From Agaricus subrufescens (Eukaryota > Basidiomycota > Agaricomycetes > Agaricales > Agaricaceae): 31,544 bases of DNA. Shown here piece by piece: positions 9,435-18,428 of the stretch. The notes under the pieces were generated by a model that was not told the DNA's origin, did no database searches, and saw only the letters and a program-made list of their open reading frames with translations. Location of the stretch: positions 1 to 31,544 of the forward strand of contig JAQOTE010000041.1 of NCBI GenBank assembly GCA_029945375.1, in the 5' to 3' direction. The position numbers and the translations under genes were made by a program. The first letter of the stretch is position 1. The number at the start of each line of letters is the position of its first letter.

Positions 9435-10849
9435 CATTCCCTTCTTGACCTCTAACCACCACCTTCCCTTTTGGGATGGGTGGGGCGAACGCCTTAGTAG
9501 CTGAGACGTCCACTCCTCGGTGAAATTGTTCGGGGTGCTGAGTAGGCGGGGTCTCACTCCCTGCTGAAATCCCAGAGGTTTGAGTTGAATAGCGCGGTCG
9601 GCATCTGTGCTATCGATGGATGTCGTGTCGACCACTGTTGGGCGGTCTTGGGGTATGTTACTCCCCTTCCACTTGACCTTTGGGGCGTAGTCTCTGCGTC
9701 CCACCCTCGTGCTCTCTTCATGGGGGTGCACTCCACGTCCAGGACAGTCAAAACCTCTTGGACACCACTGCGCTGGCGCCACTCTCTGCGCCTCACATTC
9801 CTTTTCCGACCCGGGACGAAAAACCTTCGTTCCACCACTCGCGCCCACTCTTCTCATGGGCACATCCTTTCGTCTAGACTGGCCCAAGCCCTCTGGACAC
9901 CACTGCATCGGCACCACTCACAGCGCCCACCTTCCCTTCTCCCAACGGACATCGGATGCGACCACGTCCAACTTTTCACCGTCCTCCTCCTCTTCTCCCA
10001 TTGGACGGTCCGATCCCTTCCCGCACCGGGCTGCGGTGTCTTCAAGAGACCCTCCCGCCGTGCACCATCTTTCAGCGGCATTGCGCTGCTCGATCCCCCC
10101 CCCGGTCGTCAATTCTTTGGCGGCCACCATTTTGCTGCGCACTTGTGCGTGGCTCCCCCTCCCTCTCCTCGGCCGGATCCTACCCTGGGTCTGTCCACCA
10201 TTGGCTAGCTATTCTTAGCTGGCACCGAGTGGTTGCGTTACTCTGTGACGTGACCTCACGCTCCAGGTCTTTTGACCCAACATTCGGAAAGTCCAAAATC
10301 CCCCCGACTTATCCATCCTGTCCCTTCCGGCCCCGGCTACTTCGTAGCCGGTTCCCTCATTCGTTCCTGGCACTCAGCTGCCCCAACACTCTCTCCCGGC
10401 CCTGGCTACTCTATGCGATGGCCAGCCCTCCACTATCTTTTCAGGCACCCAGCTGCCTTCGTCATTCCTTTCACGGGAGCGCGTTTCACCGGCACCCACC
10501 ATCTGCACTCGCTGCGCTTCGTGCGCAACTGCAACCGCCTTGTCAGAAAATCGGGGGCGTATCCGGGCTGTAACATAGGTGTTTTATGTTTGCTTGAGCT
10601 AAGGCTCGCTTCGTACACTTCTCTCTACAGCCCATCATTATTGCTATTTTATGTTTTATTTTTTCTTTTTTCTCTTCGAGGCGATGTAAATTCCGCCGGA
10701 TATGATATATGATTATAATGTTGTTTGGGGCTAATGTTTATTTTGGCGACGCGTCATGGCTGCCATTTCCTTGTAGTATGCCCGGAGTATCTAACCGGAT
10801 GTCGTATAGCTACTTGTGAATAAAAAGGTCCGCTGAGAATTTTTCATTA

Positions 10850-10880
<31 letters not shown>
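9435..10880 (+). mobile_element. ES: non-coding passenger with LINE-family ends
   Basis: A 1446-bp insertion with a 13-bp exact TSD and a 30-nt poly(A) at 10851-10880. The 5' end (CTTCTTGACCTCTAACCACC, CACCTTCCCTTTTGG) is the family leader. The last 330 bp resemble the E2 3' UTR (AAATCGGGGGCGTATCC, TTCTCTTCGAGGCGATG, GACGCGTCATGGCTGCC). The middle 1 kb is C/T-rich and contains two imperfect tandem copies of about 131 bp (around 9711 and 9843, each with a TGGACACCACTGC core). It has several overlapping open frames in both strands but no knuckle, RT or other recognisable domain. Best read as a non-autonomous, SINE-like or internally replaced relative. Confidence 0.82.
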
Positions 10881-10882
<2 letters not shown>

Positions 10883-10893
10883 AGCTTGCTGCA
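10881..10893. repeat. Target-site duplication of ES, right copy
   Basis: Exact 13-bp match to 9422-9434 after the poly(A). Confidence 0.93.
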
Positions 10894-11265
10894 GAGCCTG
10901 AGGCGTTGTTTGAAGCATCCTGAGCCTTGTTAGCCTTATTTCCGCGAGTTCTGGGCTTCTGAGCGTCCTCCTGGGCGCGTTTCTTCGCCTTTTCGAACGG
11001 CCAGCACTTCTCCACCTTGTGACCAGTCCTCCCACAGAAATTGCAGGTATCTGACGCGTTTTTGAAGCCAGAGCGAGCGGCTAGAGCCTGGGAGCCTCCT
11101 AAGGCATCCCCAGCGCGTTTTTTTGCGTTGAATATCCTCTGTGACAAAGGCCTGATGAATGGTAGCCTTGTCCAGCTTGTCCATAAGCAAAAGAGACGGA
11201 GAAGGCGGAATAGTCATCTGGGAGCGCTCTAATGAGGGCCATAGATGCCAGCTCATCAGACATCC
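10881..11265 (-). pseudogene. Copia element B, gag fragment with zinc knuckle
   Basis: Minus strand. The middle of Gag (SDELASMALIRALPDD...) through the knuckle CNFCGRTGHKVEKCW and the basic KAKKRAQEDAQ stretch. Frame is broken twice relative to copy A: a 2-nt deletion near SAFSVSF and an extra A in the A7 run near 11125. The 5' part of gag (about 360 bp) and the 5' LTR are not here. The homology ends abruptly at about 11265 where E3 begins, with no TSD on the far side of E3. Confidence 0.82.
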
Positions 11266-11354
11266 CTTCTTGAACCGCAACCACCACCTTCCTCTTTTGG
11301 AAGTCTCAGTGGAAGTGCTTGAGTAGGAATATACAGCGTCCCAAACGTCTAGTC

Positions 11355-13100
11355 ATGGATACGCGCGAGGATTTCGACAACGGAGGGTGGTCTACGGACG
11401 ACGATGCGCCACTCCCCCCAATCCTAGAGGCCGCGGTGCTCAAAACGCCGCCAACCCCGAAGGCGACCCGTCTTGAAAAGATGCGGTCTCATTTGAGAGC
11501 CAAACAGCTAGCAGCTGTTGGGCCCTCCCCCTACGCTACCCCCACCCCCGCAGGCCCTTTGCAAGCGTCGGCGACGACCCCGTTGTCGTACGCGTCTCAG
11601 AGCCCGCACACTCCGGCCAAGGGCAAGGCCCCCACCACTCCATCCACCCCCTCAACTCCCAATCCCTACGCGCCCTCTGCGGTGCCAGGGAAGAAGAACC
11701 GTCTTGCATCAATGTTAGCCACCGCATCTGACATGCTCAAATCCACTTCCCCAGACAGTGACTTTGCGGCTTACGCCTCAGAGTTGCTGATTCTAATCTT
11801 CAACATCCTCAACTCACCTGCCTTCAAGCAGGTTGAGTTCATGAACATGGCCGGCAAAGTTTCGTTCAAGACAGCGCTGGCCATTATCATCGCGCAGACT
11901 GGCCCGCCCCCTCCATCCCCAGTCAAGCCCACTGCCCCCCCACCTTCGACTCCGAGTGCTCCCGAGTCTCGACCCCGGTCCCCGATGGCCGAGGTTGAGC
12001 ACGAGGCTGCGGCACCTCAGGCGAAGAAAGTCCGGATCCAATCACCAACCGGATCCACTCCTAAACCCGCCGCGACCCGGAAGCGTGCCCCGGCTGCACC
12101 CGCAGCTGTTCGAGCACCTCCCAAGTCCGCACTCAAGGCCAAGCCAGCTCCCATCCCCTCCTCCCCCAAGGCCCCGGCTCCCTCTACTGCCCCTGCTGTG
12201 TCCAGGCGTGCCCCAGCATGCAAGGGCAAGCATACCACTCACGGCGCATCTCGCAAGGGCGTCCACATCACCCCCCCGGCCGGATCTAGCATCTGTGCCA
12301 AAAATATCACTCCTGAAGTCCTAAAGGAGTGTAATCGCCACCTCAAGGACGACCTCAAGTCTGAGGTCGTTCTCGAAAGTTCCATTGACTCGGGAACCGG
12401 TATCTTCATTGCCGCTTCCCAGGTACTATCTCACCCTGAATCCGCGTGTGTGCTTAGGCACATCCGCCGTCTTGTCAATCCCAACGGCCTTGTCCCGCTC
12501 CAGGCCGCCACTCCTACCTCCACATCGTATCTGAAGATCATCGACGTACCACTCATACCGGCTTCCCCCGCCCTATGGCTCTATGCGCAGCGCGACGCCT
12601 TCCGACTCGCGATGCACGACTCTCCTGTCGGAAATTCCCTCACCTGACACATCAAACACGCGGTCCGGTTTATGCGGACCTCCAAGCATTCAGACACCTG
12701 CGTAGCGTGGGTGGACATCGCAGATTCCGTCTCAGGCCGTACGGCCAAAGACTTTATTGGTAAGCACGTCCTTATAGGCGGGCGAAACTGTCAGATCCGA
12801 GGCGCTGCACCCCGGCCCGGCTCCATTCTCTGCACTCGGTGCCAGAGATGGGGTCACCATGCTGACGTATGCCGTTCCAAAGGCATCCGTTGCCCTCACT
12901 GCGTGGGTCCGCACACTGCCGACTCGCATGTCCAGGCCGCGATTGCTATGAAGCGCAATCCCGACGACCGTCACTGCTGCAACTGTTCCGCGAGCAAGAA
13001 GAAGAAGACGCAGCACTCCACAACGGACACTTCGTGTCCGTTCTGGGCCAATAGATTCGACTGGGACTGGCTACGGCGCCAGTTCATATCGACAAAGTAG
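11355..13100 (+). pseudogene. E3 ORF1, zinc-knuckle Gag-like protein with nonsense codon
   Basis: Same protein type as E2 ORF1. The frame is open upstream to a TTG at 11319, where E2 has ATG, so the family start may be lost; the first in-frame ATG is 11355 (MDTREDF). TGA at 12645-12647 interrupts it; E1 has CGT there, so CGA to TGA is likely. The rest is in frame: Pro-rich N-terminus, conserved VPGKKNRLASML patch, TSTSYLKIIDVPLIP, knuckles CTRCQRWGHHADVC and CPHCVGPHTADSH, the CCNC cluster and SCPFWANRFDWDWLRRQF (Asp-Trp replaces the usual Asp-Arg). It ends with TAG at 13098-13100. Confidence 0.86.
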
Positions 13101-13505
13101 GCGACTGTCATGGCCGCTTTCGGGACCTTGCGATGTCTGGACCCACCATTTTTCCCCTTTGCTATAACGTCTGCGACGAAAACCGCCGGTCATCATGCTG
13201 GTAGATACGGGGCTTGGACTTATGGAGATGTTTGTTTGAAGCTTGTAGCTCACTTCGGTCCGTACTTTCTTTGCCTCAATATTTCGATTCATATGTTTGT
13301 TTTTTCCTTTTCTCATCGAGCGCTTGACCTCGTCGCACGGATACGTTTCCTTTGCACCTTTGTAAGTTTGACTCCATGTAATGGGTTCGTGCCCCTATCG
13401 GATACGCGTTATGGCATCCATATTAGTGTAGTAAGCCCGGAGTATCTAACCGGATGTCGTATAGCTACATTAATAAAAGGTCCACCGAGAGGTGCCGTTG
13501 ATTAT
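13101..13505 (+). other. E3 3' UTR
   Basis: 405 bp without a gene: T-rich tract, GCGC-11 nt-GCAC hairpin at 13320-13338 followed by GGATACG, the tail motif at 13403-13419, the extra module shared with E1, E2 and ES, then GTTGATTAT before poly(A). Confidence 0.72.
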
Positions 13506-13522
13506 AAAAAAAAAAAAAAAAA

Positions 13523-13780
13523 CCGAGATTTTCAATCTGGAGGCTAACAACACCTGGGAACTCGTTGATTTGCCTCCTGGAAAGAAGGTAGTCAACTCTG
13601 GATGGGTATTCAAGGTTAAAAGGCATGCCGACGGCTCAATTGAGCGCTACCGGGCTCGCCTTGTTGCTAAAGGCTTCTCCCAGCGTCCAGGATTCGATTA
13701 CACCGAGGTTTTTGCTCCTACATTCCGCCCTGCCTCCCTGCGCCTCATTGTAGCCTTAGCTGCAAGAGAAGGCTTCAAAA
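13523..13780 (+). pseudogene. Copia element C, N-terminal reverse transcriptase segment
   Basis: Plus strand, about 86 codons: EIFNLEANNTWELVDLPPGKK-type sequence, WVFKVKRHADGS, RLVAKGFSQ, FDYTEVFAP, RLIVALAAREG. It begins abruptly after the E3 poly(A) and is cut by E4. No stops. It has the residues expected to follow the linker at the left end of element A, leaving a gap of about 180 bp that would lie left of base 1. Confidence 0.88.
13767..13780. repeat. Target-site duplication of E4, left copy
   Basis: AGAAGGCTTCAAAA, 14 bp, repeated exactly at 15977-15990. Confidence 0.94.
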
Positions 13781-13801
13781 TTTTTTTTTTTTTTTTTTTT
13801 T

Positions 13802-14046
13802 GTAATCAGTGGGATTTATTTCAAAATCGACCTCGTACATGGGATGCCATAACGCGTATCCCCGCCTTTCAACCCTCAGCAGCGTACATTAAGCTCCGGA
13901 CAACATGCACTAACCTGTGTTCTCGTATCCACGCGACTGGGTCAAGCGCTCGACATAAAGGAAACAAAACAATCAGACCGGTAGAAACTAAAACTACATA
14001 AAGGCCGTCGCGGTGCATAGAAAAGAAAAACGATCCAGCCTACGCT
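13802..14046 (-). other. E4 3' UTR
   Basis: 245 bp after ORF1, no gene. In sense direction: a T-rich tract, hairpin GCGC-11 nt-GCGT followed by GGATACG, the tail motif TACGCGTTATGGCATCC, then GAAATAAATCCCACTGATTAC and poly(A). Confidence 0.75.
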
Positions 14047-15891
14047 TTAGGAACGAGGAAACTGACAATGAAGCCAGTTCCTATCGAAACGATTGCGCCA
14101 AAACGGACAAGAGCGGTCCGTAGCGGCATGATCAGTCTTTGCGCGCTTGGAAGCGACGCAATTGACGCACTTCTTTTGATCAACGAGTTTATCGCCGACC
14201 ATTAAATGATGGTTGGCCTCAAGGTGAGGCCCACCGCATAGGGGACAGCGCACACCTTGACGGCGGCACTGGTTAGCATGATGGCCCCATCGCTGACAGC
14301 GAGTACAGCGGACAGAACCGGAATGTGGCTTTGCGCCTTGGATGCGGCAGTTCACCCCGGAAACCGAGATGACCGAGCCAATAAGATCGCGAGCATTAGA
14401 GCCCGCTGTGGAATTGTGAATGTCGACCCATGCAACGCATGAGTCAGCTTTAGGAGAAGTCCGCATGAGACGGACTTGATTGCGGATGAGTGGGCCGAGG
14501 CAGGCCGTGGTGGAATGCGAGATCGCCGTAAGCAAGAAACCTCGAGTGGTGTTGACCCAATCGGTGCGTGGAAGGGTCGGGGAGATGGGGATGTCAACGA
14601 TCTTGAGATAGCTCGTCGATGTCGCTTTGTCGGATTGGATGACCGCATCTGGTGATCCAGTAGGGATGAGGCGGCGAATATGCTTGAGCACAAACGCTGT
14701 CTCAGAGGCAGTGGGGACGATGTCGGTGGAGAGGAAAATCTTGTTTCCGACACCCGATTCGGAATGAACGATCGATAACTTGGAGGAACCAAGATCCGAC
14801 CGGATAAGCTGATTGACCTTATCGATAAGGCCCGGAGTGAAGTTGCGGACGGAAATAGAAGATCCGTCCGGTGGAGTAATGGTGATACCACGGCGCGAGG
14901 TGCCGTGGACAGTGTGTCGAGCATGCTTTGGCTTCGTTCCCCGAGGTGGAGCCCGAGGCGCAGCAGGAGCGCGCGATACTGGTGGTGCCGCCTTAGGTTT
15001 GGCAGGCCTGGAGAGGACAGGGACCTCAGAAGACACTGGTGCTTCAACGACCTCCATTGCTGGAGGCGGGGCACTCGGTGCGACTGGGGTAGTCGGCGGA
15101 GCTGGTGTAGCGGCCCCAGAGCGGGGCTTCTTACGAGGGGGAGACGCGTCACCGGGAGTAACGATCTCGAGCTTCTTTTCAGGCGGTTGTGCCCTAAGAA
15201 TAAGTCGGTCTATCCCCGCGGACATAGACATGCCGTTAGGGAGGACCGTGCGCTTGTGCTCGCCATGCTGGACAGCGACGAGCAGAGAGTTGAGAGCTTC
15301 AAAGGCGAAGTAGCCCATGAATTCTCTGTCTTTGTAAACCTCCCTATTGTTAGAGAGCCAAAAGAGCACGTCCGCTGGACCAATGTCTTGCGGAGGTGCG
15401 GGGACCGGGGTGGGGACCGGGGTAGCTGAGCGCACTGTCTGCTGCTCCAAGCTAGATTCTTCGTCCCAGTTCTCCGGGGGGGCCGTAGAGGATGGGGAAG
15501 GAGGAGGAGGAGGCGCAGCCGCACTGGATGATCCAGATGCAGCTGGTTGGACAGGAAGGGAGGGGAACGGCTGGCGCACGTCAAATCCCATGGATTGAGC
15601 GATGGAGTGGGCCTCAGCCCAGTCCTTGATTTCTTCGAATAGTTTGTCGTCTAGATAGTCGGCAAATTCGGGATAGACTTTGAGGACGCTCTCCTTTGGA
15701 AGGTGAGGGGGAGCGGCAATTGGGGAGAAGGGGTTCGAACCGAACGCGATCTCGGCGGGATTGGGGGTACCTGCTGGGAGGCGGGGCTGTTTGGAGCGCA
15801 TGAGAGCTTCGGCGCGATCCCAAATCTCTTGCGGCACATTGCTGGATCTCGACGACTGTCGAGCGGGCTGTTTCGAACGCTTAGGAGGCAT
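14047..15891 (-). CDS. E4 ORF1, intact zinc-knuckle Gag-like RNA-binding protein
   Basis: 614 aa with no interruption. The start is set at ATG 15891 (MPPKRSKQPARQ), because E5 ORF1 begins the same way (MPPKRRNKSQQ) and the preceding 25 codons are leader sequence. Residues 1-330 are low-complexity, rich in Pro, Ser and Ala. Residues about 330-520 hold the conserved HTVHGTSRRGITITPP, TSTSYLKIVDIPISP and SCVAWVDIHNS blocks, perhaps an RRM-like fold. Knuckle 1 is at 529-542 (CTRCQRWGHHANQC), knuckle 2 at 549-562, then a Cys/His cluster and CPFWRNRFDRNWLHCQF at the end. It is expected to coat element RNA. It is the only gene of E4, so reverse transcriptase must come from elsewhere. Confidence 0.9.
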   Translation of the reverse strand: MPPKRSKQPARQSSRSSNVPQEIWDRAEALMRSKQPRLPAGTPNPAEIAFGSNPFSPIAAPPHLPKESVLKVYPEFADYLDDKLFEEIKDWAEAHSIAQSMGFDVRQPFPSLPVQPAASGSSSAAAPPPPPSPSSTAPPENWDEESSLEQQTVRSATPVPTPVPAPPQDIGPADVLFWLSNNREVYKDREFMGYFAFEALNSLLVAVQHGEHKRTVLPNGMSMSAGIDRLILRAQPPEKKLEIVTPGDASPPRKKPRSGAATPAPPTTPVAPSAPPPAMEVVEAPVSSEVPVLSRPAKPKAAPPVSRAPAAPRAPPRGTKPKHARHTVHGTSRRGITITPPDGSSISVRNFTPGLIDKVNQLIRSDLGSSKLSIVHSESGVGNKIFLSTDIVPTASETAFVLKHIRRLIPTGSPDAVIQSDKATSTSYLKIVDIPISPTLPRTDWVNTTRGFLLTAISHSTTACLGPLIRNQVRLMRTSPKADSCVAWVDIHNSTAGSNARDLIGSVISVSGVNCRIQGAKPHSGSVRCTRCQRWGHHANQCRRQGVRCPLCGGPHLEANHHLMVGDKLVDQKKCVNCVASKRAKTDHAATDRSCPFWRNRFDRNWLHCQFPRS

Positions 15892-15976
15892 ATCGATGGC
15901 GTGTAAACTACTTCTAGGCTCTAGCACTGAGACTTCCAAAAGAGGAAGGTAGTGGTAAGAGGTCAAGAAGCGATCA

Positions 15977-15990
15977 AGAAGGCTTCAAAA
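15977..15990. repeat. Target-site duplication of E4, right copy
   Basis: Exact 14-bp match to 13767-13780. Confidence 0.94.
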
Positions 15991-17219
15991 TGCGCTCCGT
16001 TGACATCTCTTCTGCCTTTACCTATGGGGAACTCGAAGAGGAGATCTACATGAGACAACCAGAAGGCTACCACACTGGGGGACCTAATATGGTCTTCAGG
16101 CTCCAAAAATCGCTCTATGGCCTTAAGCAGGCTGCCAGACAATGGAGCAAGAAGCTCAGAAGTGTCCTAGAGGGTATTGGCTACTCCAGGCTTCGCTCCG
16201 ACAACTCTATCTACATTTATTCCAAGGGAGACATCAAGGTCATAGTGCCTGTCTTCATTGATGATATAACTCTGGTGTCTAAAAGCGATTCTGCTGTATC
16301 TGCTGCTGTCTCTGAGCTATCTAGCCACTTCAAACTTCGAGATCTCGGGTCTACCACTCTGCTACTGGGTATTCAGGTGAAGCAGGACTGCTCTAATCGC
16401 ACTATTTCGCTCTCCCAAGAGCACTACATCAAGGAGCTGCTAGAACGATTCCATATGGATGATTCCAACTCCCTTTCCACCCCACTTCCACCTGGTTCTG
16501 AGCTCTCCGACATTGTGCCCTCTCTCGAGGAGCAGGCTGAGATGAAATCAGTTCCTTATCTCTCTGCTGTAGGTGCCCTGCAGTATCTTGCCACCATGAC
16601 TCGTCCCAACATTGCCTATGCTGTCTCCTATCTCGGGAGATTCAATCATAACCCTGCTCCTGCCCACTGGCTTGCAGTGAAGCATTTACTTCGCTATTTG
16701 AAGGGCACCCTGCACTACCAGCTTGTCTACAGAGGTGGTGACTCTGGGGAACTGTTTACCACCTATTCCAATGCCTCTCACGGCGGCTGCAAGGCCACAG
16801 GTTGAGCTACAGGTGGATATGTAACCATTGTCTCTGGTGCTGCTGTGGGCTGGTCCTCAAAGCGTCAGCCTTTCGTGACTCTCTCGAGCACTGAAGCTGA
16901 GTTTGTAGCTGCTGTTGAGGCCGGAAAGGAGATCAAGTGGACCAGGAACATTCTCAGCGAGTTTGGCTACCCCCAGACACTTGCTTCAACTTTATTTGTT
17001 GATAACAAGTCTGGAATCAGTGTAGCAAAGAATCCTGAGCACCACGGGCGCATGAAACACCTAGATCTTCGGTTCTACTGGCTCCGGGAGGCTGTAGAAG
17101 AAGGAATCATTGATCCCCTCTATGTTTCTACTGATCAGCAAGTGGCCGACATTCTGACCAAGGCTGTGGCACCAAAGGTGATCGATTTCGCTGTCCCACT
17201 ATTGGGACTTGGACACTAG
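15977..17219 (+). pseudogene. Copia element C, reverse transcriptase and RNase H segment
   Basis: Continues the RT after E4: MRSVDISSAFTYGEL, QPEGYHTGG, SLYGLKQAARQW, active-site FIDD at 16254-16265, LGIQVKQD, MTRPNIAYAVSYLGRFNHNP. RNase H follows: SNASHGGCKATG, VTLSSTEAEFVAAVEAGKE, LFVDNKSGISVAKNPEHHGRMKHLDLRFYWLRE, with normal TAG at 17217-17219. The frame has a single nonsense codon, TGA at 16803-16805. The paralogue D has CGA at that position (GGTCGAGCTAC), so this is another CpG transition. Also, SNAS replaces the SDAS of B, removing a likely RNase H Asp. Confidence 0.92.
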
Positions 17220-17230
17220 ACTGCTTGGAT

Positions 17231-17240
17231 CAAGGGGGTG
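17231..17240 (+). promoter_or_regulatory. Copia C polypurine tract
   Basis: CAAGGGGGTG immediately before the 3' LTR. It is the usual position for plus-strand DNA priming, and element D has the same tract at 18029-18038. Confidence 0.75.
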
Positions 17241-17567
17241 TGTTAGAATGCCCCAAGCATTCAGTTAAGTCATGACATTAGAGTGACTGGTTAATTTGTT
17301 TTGTGTATATCTCGACTTAGAGTAAAGCGGACGATTCCGCTCACGTGATAGATTAGTCAGCGCATGTTGAACTTGCCTGTGGACGACTTAGGAGTCTTTA
17401 GCTTCTTATACTTGTCCACAGGTGAGCAATCTCTTTGTATTGTTGATTTAGCTTCTTATACTTGTCCACAGAGTAACTGTGCTAATACTAGCTCAATTCT
17501 TATCCGATCCGCTCGATACTAGCGTCGTTAGGATCGCCACTGCGAACTATACGTTCTCGTTCCAACA
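17241..17567 (+). repeat. 3' LTR of copia element C
   Basis: 327 bp, from TGTTAGAATGCC to CGTTCCAACA. It is closely similar to the A LTR, with the same internal 22-bp direct repeats (17400-17421 and 17450-17471, period 50). It keeps CpGs lost in A. It is followed by the 5-bp duplication TTCCC and then by RNase H sequence of element D. Confidence 0.93.
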
Positions 17568-18012
17568 TTCCCATGGTGGCTGCAAGGCCACAGGTCGAGC
17601 TACAGGTGGTTATGTGACTCTGGTGTCTGGAGCTGCTGTAGGATGGTCCTCAAAGCGTCAGCCCTTTGTGACTCTCTCGAGCACTGAGGCTGAATTTGTT
17701 GCTGCCGTCGAGGCTGGAAAGGAGATCAAGTGGACTAGGAACATCCTGACTGAGTTTGGCTATCACCAGACACTTCCCTCAACGCTTTTCGTGGATAACA
17801 AGTCTGGAATCAGTGTAGCCAAGAATCCTGAGCACCACGGACGCATGAAACACCTAGATCTCCGCTTTTATTGGCTCCGCGAGGCTGTAGAAGATGGAGT
17901 CATTGATCCCCTCTATGTGTCTACTGATCAGCAAGTTGCGGACATCCTAACTAAGGCTGTATCACTAAAGGTTGTTGACTTTGCTGTGCCGTTGTTGGGA
18001 CTTGGACAGTAG
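17568..18012 (+). pseudogene. Copia element D, RNase H C-terminal segment
   Basis: Plus strand, starting TTCCC then HGGCKATGRATGGYVTLVSG and running without stop to LLGLGQ and TAG at 18010-18012. It contains the RNase H STEAEF and VDNKSG blocks. It lacks everything upstream because copia A/C inserted at the SDAS/HGGC codon. The open frame extending back to 17479 is LTR sequence, not protein. It fits as the missing C-terminus of element B, which stops at the same nucleotide. Confidence 0.9.
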
Positions 18013-18028
18013 TATGGACTGGTTGGAT

Positions 18029-18038
18029 CAAGGGGGTG
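18029..18038 (+). promoter_or_regulatory. Copia D polypurine tract
   Basis: TCAAGGGGGTG-type tract directly before the D LTR, matching 17231-17240. Confidence 0.7.
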
Positions 18039-18173
18039 TGCTAGACTGCCCCAGCAGTCTTGTGTTAGAGTGCCCCAACAGTCTTGTATATGGACTTAGA
18101 GATGGTACGACTTTCTGATCATGTGATATGTTAGTAAGCACATGTTGAACTTGTCTGTGAACGCTCTAGAAGC
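18039..18173 (+). repeat. 3' LTR of copia element D, first part
   Basis: The LTR start is duplicated: TGCTAGACTGCCCCAGCAGT at 18039 and TGTTAGAGTGCCCCAACAGT at 18063 form a 24-bp tandem repeat. The rest resembles the F LTR more than the A/C LTRs (shared AGAGATGGTACGACTT). It is interrupted at 18173 by E5 and resumes at 20267. Confidence 0.82.
18157..18173. repeat. Target-site duplication of E5, left copy
   Basis: GTGAACGCTCTAGAAGC. The copy at 20267-20283 has A for G at position 7, a change at a CpG. Confidence 0.9.
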
Positions 18174-18185
18174 TTTTTTTTTTTT

Positions 18186-18428
18186 ATAATCAACGGGGTT
18201 TATTTCAAAACGGCCTCGTACGTGGGGTGCCATAGCGTTCCCGGCACTACATCACCTGCCAGCCTACACCAGGGAGATAACTAGTGTAAGAATAAACTGC
18301 ATACGTAAACTAAAGAATGTTCCATAGAATCAAAGTGGTACGCATAAAAAGAGTCCGAATTGATACTTACAAGACGGTGAGAGGTGAAATTGAAAAATAG
18401 AAGTGGTTAAAAATACACGACACCTCCG
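18186..18428 (-). other. E5 3' UTR
   Basis: 243 bp after ORF1 with no gene. A possible hairpin GGCA-10 nt-TGCC at 18243-18260 lies just before GGGAACGCTATGGCACC in sense orientation. The remainder is AT-rich and unlike the other members. Confidence 0.6.

Larger units (their letters stand above)
11266..13522 (+). mobile_element. E3: ORF1-only element bridging two different copia segments
   Basis: Plus strand, with the complete family leader (CTTCTTGAACCGCAACCACC), ORF1, 3' UTR (hairpin 13320-13338, tail motif TACGCGTTATGGCATCC at 13403-13419) and poly(A) 13506-13522. Left flank is copia B gag in minus orientation; right flank is copia C RT in plus orientation. No target duplication is found across it, unlike the other passengers. 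It is therefore probably a hybrid made by recombination between two copies. Confidence 0.87.
13781..15976 (-). mobile_element. E4: intact ORF1-only non-LTR element
   Basis: A 2196-bp minus-strand insertion in element C with a 14-bp exact TSD. The poly(A) appears as a T run at 13781-13801. The 5' leader (CTTCTTGACCTCTTACCACT, CCTTCCTCTTTTGGAAG) lies at about 15920-15970, next to the TSD. The tail motif lies at 13842-13858 (minus) and the hairpin at 13931-13949. It lacks ORF2 and the 60-bp tail module of E1-E3. It is a complete, apparently young passenger. Confidence 0.92.

Noticed and set aside
9585..10573. Overlapping frames of 60-207 codons on both strands inside ES
   Set aside because: No domain, low complexity (Pro/Ser/Arg), many mutually overlapping frames in C/T-rich repeats. 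No support for a gene.
11266..13522. E3 as a simple insertion into one copia element
   Set aside because: Its two flanks are different genes (gag and RT) in opposite orientation, and no target duplication matches across it.
17479..17567. Open frame running from inside the C LTR into the D RNase H
   Set aside because: The first 30 codons are LTR sequence that happens to be open. The copia homology starts only at 17568.
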